Positions 56,262-64,000 of a stretch of 64,000 nt of DNA are shown here, one piece after another. The DNA is from Leptodontidium sp. MPI-SDFR-AT-0119. Taxonomy: Eukaryota; Ascomycota; Leotiomycetes; Helotiales; Leptodontidiaceae. The stretch is taken from NCBI GenBank assembly GCA_020726505.1, contig JAHLEZ010000002.1, positions 2,294,001 to 2,358,000 of the forward strand. Direction: 5' to 3'. Position 1 is the stretch's first letter. Each line of letters starts with the position of its first letter. Both the position numbers and the translations under genes were made by a program. Under the pieces are notes generated by a model. It saw only the letters and a list, made by a program, of their open reading frames with translations, was not told the DNA's origin and searched no databases.

Positions 56262-56538
56262 GATCCCGTGCCGTGTATGTAGTAACAACAGTTGAAATTA
56301 TGGGTGCTTGTTACAGTAAAAGGCGAATTGAGTGTCGCTAAAACTTTAGTTAATTGTTTTAAGCGGGAGCCATTTCCTGACGCTTGTGGCTGTGCACCCT
56401 CGCCTGATGTACCCTGCATAGTAAGGTACCCGCCGCTACTGCCCGTGGCCCCTCTCCTTTCTTTCCCACCCAGCCTGAGCCAGCGGGTTCATGTCAGGCA
56501 CGATCATGGCGCCGCATATGGATGCTGCATAGCATCTT

Positions 56539-56844
56539 TTGATCAAGACATTACTGATGAGGGGGTTTGAAACCAAGCTAATAGCCTCAGCAGTCTCTTG
56601 CAGCGTGCGCGCTATCCAGAGAATCCGTCTTAAGACGCGACAATTCGAAATGCCCACCCCGAGAATACGAATCGGCCGCCGTGACCGTATTACCTTAACC
56701 ATGCTAAAAGCGCTCCGTGGTAAAGTAATCGAACAACCTTACCTATATCCTTTAAACTTCGAAGACCTAAACGAAACGACCTGTTTCTGTGTTCCCAGAT
56801 GCGACGGATCATGTTACAAATGGGACCTTAGTCCAGAGGCGTAG
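56539..56844 (+). pseudogene. Fragment of a Tc1/mariner-type transposase (N-terminal helix-turn-helix)
   Basis: The frame contains a helix-turn-helix typical of fungal Tc1-like transposases: MRGFETKLIASAVSCSVRAI followed by QRIRLKTRQFEM, then a linker RIRIGRRDRITLTMLKALRG. In intact relatives the DDE catalytic domain follows after a further 100 residues; here the reading turns to unrelated sequence and stops at 56844, five bases before the long inverted-repeat element starts. No DDE triad is present on either side. The fragment is therefore a relic. It could belong to an older copy into which the neighbouring element later inserted. Confidence 0.6.
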
Positions 56845-56848
56845 GGTA

Positions 56849-57884
56849 ACGTCCCACCCCACCCTTTCGCCAACCCCTACCTTTCCTTTTACAACCAAAA
56901 TACATCATTTTAAGATATAAATATTTTTGTTATTCGTTAATAAAATAAGCTAAAACTAAAGATTTATAATATTTTTAATAAGGTCTTTTATATTCTTTAA
57001 TAGTACTTATTTTATATTACGTAATATTATAAACTAAGTATTTAAAGTCTAAGAAATTTCTCTCATACAAATTTGGTGTAAAAGCGTTTTTTATTTTCTT
57101 TTTATAACTTTAGTATTTATAAAAGAAAGGACTTAGAACTTATATTAGTAATTATTATTTTATTAAGAAATAAAGTTTTCTCATACAAATTTTTATATGG
57201 TGTTACGACCTACGATGCGCCTCGTATTCTAACCGACACGGGCTCGTAGCATCGCTGGCTATGCGACGGCGCTAAGCCCAATAGGGAAGACTAGGTGGCG
57301 AGCCTGCGACATGTTGACGTGAATGGCACTCGACTACGCTAGGCCCTATTAGGAGGGTCCTTCATGTATATATACTCGAGCCCTCCCTTACGGAGAGCTC
57401 TCCTTTCCTCCTTGTCTTTTCTTCTCGATTCTGAGCGTAGCTTTAGGTCCAAATACAAAGCTAGAGTCTACTCGCCGTATCAACCTTTTGCCAGCCGTAA
57501 CATATGGGGTTTTATATTTTACTTATTATATCAAGAATAACTAATATGAATACTTAAAAATTTATAATTATAAGAGTAACTTATATAACCTACTATTATT
57601 AAAAGTTTTAGCTTTATTCTTTAATAATTACAAAAGTTATTAAAAAAGATTGAAAAATCCTTTTTACACCAAATTTGTATGTAGAAAAATTCTTAGACTT
57701 TAAATACTTAGTTTATAATATTACGTAATTAAAACTAGCTTATAATTATTACTATTAATTATCTATATATAAATATTTCAAATATTCAGTTTTAAATAAT
57801 TTTATTAATGAATAATAAAGATATTTATACTTTAAAGTAACGAGTTTTGGTATAAAAGGTGGGCGAAAGGGTGGGGTGGGACGT
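56849..57884. mobile_element. Long-TIR, AT-rich transposon without a transposase, flanked by TA
   Basis: The ends are ACGTCCCACCCCACCCTTTC and its exact mirror, each flanked by TA (56847-56848 and 57885-57886), as expected for a Tc1/mariner TA target duplication. The two arms remain alike for about 220-235 bases, for example the shared stretch around TAATATTATAAACTAAGT and the CAAATTTGGTGTAAAA block at 57068-57083 mirrored at 57662-57677. The inside is very AT-rich with no open frame, which is consistent with RIP-type decay or with a non-autonomous element. A separate LTR is inserted at 57201-57502; without it the element is about 730 bases. The family call is by TA target and end structure only. 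Confidence 0.8.
57201..57502. mobile_element. Solo LTR of a retrotransposon, inserted in the TIR element
   Basis: A 302-base block starts TGTTACGACC and ends GCCGTAACA, that is TG...CA with a 7-base inverted end pair (TGTTACG/CGTAACA). It is flanked by the direct repeat TATGG on both sides (57196-57200 and 57503-57507), the 5-base target duplication made by retroviral-type integrases. It is GC-richer than the surrounding AT-rich element. A TATATATA-like box at about 57366-57374 and CT-rich sequence after it are as expected of an LTR promoter. No internal retrotransposon region or second LTR is present, so it is a solo LTR left by recombination. Confidence 0.88.
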
Positions 57885-58122
57885 TATGATGAGCCAGGAG
57901 ATACAAGATGGTAGAGCGGAATCCTCGAACGGTACATAAATGAACCGCCAACCTAAAGAATGGGCTGCGTGGGCCAGTTCGTGGTAGCAACCGCAGCAGT
58001 TGGGTAGACAGGTCGCGGAAGTGCGAAGATAGATAAGGCGCCCAAGTGCCTCCCTCCAGATAGGATTCAATATATCTAGTATCATATTTACAAATTTGCG
58101 CCTATGGTTAACTAGCCTATAC

Positions 58123-61100
58123 CTAGATTCTCTTTAAAATTCGCCTTAACCCCCTTGTAAGCTTGGCTATTAGGGACAATTTCTTATTCTTTGTTGGTGG
58201 ACCGGATGTATCCTGCAGTTGGGACACCGGTGAGTGCCTCTTATCCTTGACAAAGGGCTCGGGCCCTTCCGGTGCTCTAAACTTGGCGGAGTATTCCTGA
58301 CTATACCATGGCACTGGGTACCCTTGGAAATGTCTCCCGCCCGCGACTGATACATCGGCTCTTTCTATTAGTTGCGCCATTGATGAACACTCTGCCTTCA
58401 GAGCCGGGGGCTCCATTGTCCAGTAATCGTCATCGGAATTTAAATCTTTCCTGCCCGCGACTGGTGTATCGGCTCTTCCCATTAGAGGGAAAGTTGACCG
58501 GTCCTGCCTATCCCATGGCTCTGGCTCGTCACCGGGATCTTCTCCAGGGACTGGTGTATCGGGTCTTTTTGTTCGTTGTACCGTTGATAAATACACTGAG
58601 TTCGGGGTCGGTCGCTGCACGGGATATCTTAGAGGGGCCTTTGGCCAGGCCTGCCTATCCCATGGCTCTGGGTAATTTTGGCGATTTAAAAATCTCCCGC
58701 CCGCGGCTAATGTATCGGCTCTTTTTGTTGGTTGCACAATTGATGAGCGCTCTGCCTTCGGCGTCGCCGGCTCTACGGGATATCTTTGAGAGACTTTGGG
58801 CCAGGATCTCTCCTTCGAAGCTGAAGGTTCGGCGCCTTTGCTTTGTCTCATCGGCGAGCCACGCCCCTCACTATCAGGTGCTTCAGTTTCAGAGAGCAGC
58901 TGGTCTGTGGTATCGGGCCCTAACATCATTACGAGTACTTCCGAGGCCGGGAATGTACCCTTCTCGACTAGGTAGACTGTGGCCTCCGGGTCGGCGCTGT
59001 GTGATAGCAGGATCCTAAGCAACCGGCAGAGGCTACCCAGCTGGATCGCAATGGTCTCGGGTTCTTGCGCATTTGCCCAGCCCACATACTCCATCAAGAA
59101 ATGCGACCAGATGGAGTATCTTAAAGCTCCAGAGCGCATAATCCTGTTCACGTCACAGCCCTGGCAGAGCAGGAGCCGGGTAGTTTCCAGCAGTACATCA
59201 TCCACGCTCTTGACGACCCGGAGCAGTGACACGTCAAGCTGTTTATCTGGATGTGATCTCGACATCCGGCGGGAAGGGGTGTAGAGCCTGCTTCTGATAT
59301 ATAATGTGAAATCCAGGGCCGAAAACACCGACTTCCTGGCAAGGCGAGGCCCTTCGACGTCGAGGAACTCGATAAAGGAGCCCTCTGCCATGGCTTCTGC
59401 TAACGCATCCTTGAGGAATAAGATGAACTGGCGGGGCAGCAATTTCACATCGTCCGGCGATGCCTTCATCTCGCCGAGCGCTGCGTGTAAGGCCGTGAGC
59501 GCCGCATTTTCGCCGCCGAGGCTTTCGCGAAAAGACACATCCATGAGGACCGAGCCGTAGAGAAAGTCTCGGACCGTGCGGTGGAGAAAGTCCACCTGGA
59601 ACCGAACATACGGATCAGGGGCAAACCGGCGGTCGGTCAGTTCGAGCAGGCCTTTGGTGGTCCCGTCTAGCCTTCGTCGCAGCTGGTCCAGCCTGTCTTC
59701 AATTTCCGGATATTTCATGGCAGCAATGGGTCGCTCAAGGCAGTCGGCCTCGTTGCATTCGATATCGTCCAAGAACGAGAACAGCATGGCCGATATGGGC
59801 CCGTCCGCGAGCACCGCCACGGAGAAGTATCTGGCGGTCTGACGCCGATATATGGTGTCGACGGATTCGATGAGATGATGAAAGAAGGCCTCCAGGTCGG
59901 GCGGGAAGGTCTTGAGGCGCCGCTGCATAGTCAATAGCGAGTCGTGGTAGGTTAACCCTTGCAGCAGAGTCCGGATGACTAGATAGACCCAAAGGAACAC
60001 ACCTTGCGCACGGTCCGTGACTTCGTCCACAAGCTTGGAATAATTCGGGTCTCTGGTGACAAGCTTGCGGAACTGCGGATGCGTGTGAAACTTGTCGTTG
60101 ACGTAACGGTAGATATCATCACGCGTTAGGTCCTCTAGCTTGAGCGTCCAGATACAATCGCCGCCAAACTCATCGTCAAAGACCGTCCACGGTCGGCTCG
60201 AGACGCATAGCTTGATGTCTGGTGAGCAGTCCAGTGCGTGCAGCGTCTTGATGAGGTCAACTGGATCGCGCCGTGACTCCTGGAACTCGTCGAGGCCGTC
60301 GATAAAAAAGCAGAAGCGGATCCCAGTGCTTTGGCTGATGACGGCGTTGTATATGGAGAGAAGCTCTTCAAGGTCACTAATTCCCTCACTATCGTGAAGC
60401 GGCCAGCTTCGCATTGCCGACCGCGCAGCAGGTATGAGTTCCGGGCATTGCCGTAGGATCTCAAAGAGTAGAGATCGCAGCATGCCGGCCTGCGACTTTT
60501 GCAGCGGTTCTCCGGTATTCCAGAAGAAAAACTTGGCCAGGACGAGCCGTTTTTGCCCTGCCCAGTGACTCCGAAGAATAGTTTTGGTCTCCTCGCTGTA
60601 GTATAAATACTTCATGAGAGTGGACTTGCCCGAGCCCGGTTTGCCATATATCCAGAAGACATCCTTTCGAGTCTCGAGCCATTCTCGGAACTTCAGACGG
60701 CGCTTTGGATCGTTTGAATACGCCCACTTAAAGGTTTTTGCATGTGCTGGTTCGATTTGATAGCTTCGAGACTGTAGAGTCCTGAAGTATAGCGCTTCCA
60801 ACAATTCTTGGTTCTTGGACGTCGTCTGTCCAGCCTCGCTCAGGCGCTTCGCGGCGAGTTCGAGCTGTTGCAAGTCGCCCGAGGTCACCAGGGCAGAGTC
60901 GAGCTCATTGTTGTGACATCGGCTCACAGCCGCTATCAAATCCTTCTTGAGCCTTTGTAAATCTTCCTGTCTCTGTATTTCGAGTAGTTTGTTGGTGGCT
61001 TCGAGCCGCGCGATCGTTGCGGAGAGGTTCGTGACTTCGTCTCTTGCCGGCTGTCAGCATATTACGATTGCTCGCGGGAGTGGCAGGTGGGGACGGTACC

Positions 61101-61503
61101 TGGTCGAGAATTGAATATACCTGGTAATTTGTGTCTGTAACTTATCGAGCCGATCCAGCAGGTCTTGGACCTTAGGCTTCGTCCAAATGCCCCGCAGCGC
61201 GACAAGGAAGCTGCTCCACTTGGACTGGTCCTGCGGCCCCGCGAGTGTCTTCAATGCGTCTATGATTTCGGTCGCGATCTTCTTGCTCTCGGTAATCATA
61301 AGCTGCAGCTCGGGCGGTGCAGGCGGCAGAGAGGCGAGCTTGTCGTTGACGGTGCTGGCATTTTGGAATAGAGATTTGATCGAGGCGACACTCTCGCTCG
61401 CGCCCGACGTGGAAATCTCGCGCGCATCTTTGATGAGCGTCCAAGCAAAGTCGACAAATGCTATGACGTTGCTCGCAACGCCCAGTGCCGTCAGAGGGTC
61501 CAT
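58123..61503 (-). CDS. NACHT (STAND/NLR-type) protein with a repetitive C-terminal tail
   Basis: Fungal STAND proteins act in self/non-self recognition and cell death control. Exon 1 (61503-61121) and exon 2 (61042-58123) join across a 78-base intron (GTATAT...GCAAG, CTGAC branch) to give 1,100 residues. The start MDPLTALGVASNVIAFVDFA is the typical N-terminal domain of fungal STAND proteins. The NACHT domain has Walker A YGKPGSGKSTL (about 261-270) and Walker B FFIDGLDEF (D376), followed by a CVSSRPW sensor motif and DDIYRYVND. A winged-helix-like and alpha-helical part follows (FQVDFLHRTVRDFL). Residues about 873-1050 hold degenerate repeats around WPK...RYPV...TKRADT...PEPWDRQ, in place of WD40, TPR or ankyrin repeats. 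The tail ends with a basic stretch (KLTRGLRRILKRI). The gene ends 237 bases from a transposon. Confidence 0.92.
58276..58809 (-). repeat. Degenerate in-frame repeat block in the NACHT gene
   Basis: About four units of roughly 40-50 codons. The two clearest share WPK-x-RYPV, a TP step, VQ-x-TKR-x-DT and EPWDRQ; the third and fourth keep only RADT/RADV-x-VAG and an aromatic PW or YW end. On the plus strand the motif CTATCCCATGGCTCTGG recurs near 58508 and 58648 and, with changes, near 58302. Confidence 0.75.
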
Positions 61504-63079
61504 TGATGGCGGCGTCGCTCGGCGGGCGTCGAAAGAGAAGAGTTTTACGTCGCAGAATAGGGATATTGTTGTCGGGTTAGGACAGGATGTTGGATGGAAA
61601 GCTGCCGATTAAACCGATTCAGCTGAACGCAGCCTCGCGGGAATGGTGGCAGGCATCGTTGTTCGTCGCTGTTCGTCGCCGGAGGCGTACGCACAACAGC
61701 AGCTAAGCGCTAGGGATGTACCGCAGAACCCAATGTTGGCTGTGTTCGGCACTCCACTCTCATACGTGGTTGAACTATAATTTGTTGTCGCTGGCATGTG
61801 CAGTATCGAATAAGTGGTAGCAAACATACTGTCGTAATGCGTTCGAGGTTGATGAAAATATGCTGTGCGTCATTCAGTTGTGGCGACATGGTTACTAACA
61901 AGAAAGTGCTGACAGCAAATAATGGTAGAGCCAATTCTGCCGGGTACAGCCGGGCAGGGGTGCACAGCCACAGGTGTCCAGAAGCGGACCTCGCTAAAAA
62001 ATAATTAACTAAACAAATTGGCGACACTAATTTCGCCTTCTACTGTATTGAAAGATTTCTTAATTATATACGCGTGGGTGATGAGACAATGGTTTTGTTT
62101 GGGCAGATGAAAGAATTCTTTGGCCTTCGATTTACCAGTGAGAATCTGTCCTGTATTCTGGAATGGATCGTTGTCATAGGACAAAGAGACAAGGAGGAAA
62201 CAGAACACGAGTGGTATTTTGCCTTTGGAGCTCAAGAGGCAAAGGCTCTGTTGGAATTTCATAGTGTATCAAGTTCTGTTGTTGGCGTGGACATCCCCTG
62301 ACGAGAATTAGATTTTAGCAAGCTGGGTCTGAATTATGACTACACAACACTTACCTTTGCTAAGAAATGAAGTTTCTTTACTTCACATATCTAAGCTCTT
62401 ATTTCAATTTAGGATGACTTGGGGCTACAGGTTCGACTTCCATTACGTGGCAAAGAGGGTAATTCTTGACATGCAAAACTGAAAGGTCAGGGATGGCTTG
62501 GTAATTTATTTTATTTTTTACTTTGAGTCATCATTGCGTTAATAAAATTCTCACTGTAGAAGTATTGTGGTGGGGAAGGCTCTCAGTAGCTTCTTTGTCA
62601 CCTGACCGGATAGGCTCTATCCACATAAAAGGGCTCAACACTTGAAAACAACTCAACAACCAAGAACTTTTCATAGATATTATCTAATACACTTTTTTCT
62701 CCTCCCCTCCCTCAACTTTTTATGCTCTTCAGATATGTATTATCTTTAGATTTGATCGATCCGCGATTTCCTACACCTAGAGTCTCTCCCGTAGCTCGCT
62801 ACATGCTACCTCTCTTGTTGTGTGGTTTATTGGGCTTTTTCCCTCCCACAGTATCTGAGTGAGGGAGCGATAGTCTTGATTTGTACAGTACATTTTGTGC
62901 TCAGGCACAAGTGATATTTCCCCAATTCACCATCCGTGCCCAATGAGCTTCTTGCAAATCGTCCTCAATGCAACGCCATATTTCCCAGTCGCGCCTTACA
63001 AAACTTGTCCCTCGCCATTCCATCCGCCCAATCAAGTACCATGGCATCTGATCAATCCTCCATCAGAAGCCGACTTCTG
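61504..63079. other. Intergenic region
   Basis: 1.6 kb holding the promoter of the NACHT gene (left end) and the 3' side of the 2EXR gene. No gene is supported. Bases 62340-62760 are AT-rich and then CT-rich. Confidence 0.4.
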
Positions 63080-64000
63080 CTAGATATCCCTTTCGAAATG
63101 GGGAGGAGCGAACGTTGTCGAAATGGGCGGAATATGGGTTTTCGATTTGCAACCAGAAGGGAAGGATGGCTTTGGGGGAAATCTGTCCTGCAGATAGTAA
63201 TTATGTAATTAGCAAAGGCTGTTCGTAAATAAAATACAAATCAGACATACCTTGTTGGCCGAAATGAGTTTCATGATCGTTTTTCCAGAACAGCACTTGA
63301 TCTTCAGCTTGTCCCATGCCCGGTCCTGAGTTCTTCTTCGGTACTCCTGCTCAAATGCCAACGTTGGATGTACTACCGATGGGAGATTCTCCTTCTCTTT
63401 TAATTCTATCGTGACGGTCTTCAGCCCTTCAAGATTTGCTAAAGCCTCACCAGCACAAGCTTCCTGAAGACCTCCAAGGACGACATGTTGAAGTCTCGTG
63501 GCCACATCTTGGCGATCATCACAAAAGGGTGTGCTGCGGTAGTTCTTCTCGAATACGACCAGAGAGTTGGTATGTGATGTATAGATCGTGTCCCGGCTGA
63601 AATAGAAATACAATAGTCCTCTGCGGCGGAACGCGCCTCCAAATGCTACTCGGTAGACCTTCAAGGCAACTTCTCTCGACTCTCGACAGACATGCAATAT
63701 GCTTGGTACATGGGCATGGCATTCGAGTAACGATCGACGTGAAATTTTTGGCTTTTTGGTACGGATTCTTTTTGACTCTGCCGCTCCTGGATATTTAGCT
63801 TCAATAACGCGCGGACCAGGTAGTCCAAAGTGCCATCCGAATATCATTGAATCAGTAACGTGACGAGGTTGGGCCATCGCGGAGCGAGTTTGGGCAGTCC
63901 CCAGAGTATGACTTACATGATGAGACGCAGCTCTAGAGGTAGCTTAGGGAATCTCGAGAAGTTGACTGCGACGGTTCTCAGGGATGAGGTAGCAGCCTCT
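63080..64000 (-). CDS. 2EXR-domain protein, 5' end beyond the window
   Basis: 2EXR proteins form a large fungal family of unknown function. The visible part has exon A (right edge to 63917), ending RFPKLPLELRLI, exon B (about 63836-63251) with LPGPRVIEAKYP, ILHVCRESREVALKVY and FYFSRDTIYTS, and exon C (63187-63080) after a GTATGT...CTGCAG intron. The typical motif order (FPxLPxELRxxIW, then PR, then VCRESR) is complete only if exon A joins exon B at IIWHFGLPGPR. At that point the acceptor reads ATATTCGG instead of ...AG, although a good donor (GTAAGT) and branch-like TACTGAT exist. Either the acceptor is mutated, the base is an error, or translation starts within the intron at 63877 (MAQPRHVTDS). 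The N-terminus is cut by the edge. Confidence 0.7.

Noticed and set aside
58308..59018. 236-codon plus-strand frame antisense to the NACHT gene
   Set aside because: It lies entirely within the well-supported NACHT coding exon, and its repeats simply mirror the repeat block.
1..64000. tRNA, rRNA or CRISPR features
   Set aside because: I looked for tRNA-like B-box arms with matching stems, rRNA text and regularly spaced repeats and found none that hold; a eukaryotic nuclear window is not expected to carry CRISPR arrays.

Overview
The window comes from a filamentous ascomycete (Pezizomycotina). The support is short GT-AG introns of mostly 45-140 bases with CTGAC/CTAAC-like branch sites, Zn2Cys6 regulators, HET-domain and NACHT (STAND) proteins, a 2EXR-domain protein, and AT-rich, repeat-derived islands. 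A Leotiomycetes-like genome is my guess from overall protein flavour; nothing here proves the class. Gene models below were spliced by hand from both strands; exon boundaries are given where they matter.

Left part (1-10 kb) is housekeeping: the 5' part of cytosolic leucyl-tRNA synthetase, divergent from a small single-span mitochondrial-type protein; the AP-3 sigma subunit, divergent from frataxin; a 4.4 kb gene-poor stretch; and the diphthamide factor DPH3, split by a long 236-base intron. From 10.8 to 23 kb lie two related Zn2Cys6 regulators, the second needing a 5-base micro-exon to build its zinc cluster, on either side of a large ankyrin protein and a 3.2 kb empty stretch.

The 25-36 kb part holds a charged protein of unknown role, a secreted protein, a peroxisomal ABCD half-transporter with an unusual signature motif, an FAD monooxygenase of the salicylate-hydroxylase type and an RBR ubiquitin ligase.

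The 36.7-48 kb part is accessory and partly decayed. It holds a HET-domain pseudogene with five in-frame stops and a frameshift, a complete cytochrome P450, a 248-base MITE with 24-base perfect inverted ends, two further genes interrupted by TAG codons, and an APH-fold kinase. Many of the lesions are one C-to-T change from CAA, CAG or CGA, which suggests RIP-like or deamination decay.

The 48.7-64 kb part has a protein whose start resembles the N-terminal domain of fungal STAND proteins but which lacks a nucleotide-binding domain, a Dal5-type MFS permease, a secreted beta-propeller-like protein, two tiny proteins sharing a CGH signature, a Tc1-type transposase fragment beside a long-TIR element that itself carries a solo LTR, an intact NACHT protein with a degenerate repeated tail, and a 2EXR gene running off the right edge whose first intron seems to have lost its AG acceptor. 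I see no convincing biosynthetic cluster. The likeliest biology of interest is the mix of intact and decaying incompatibility-type genes next to transposons.
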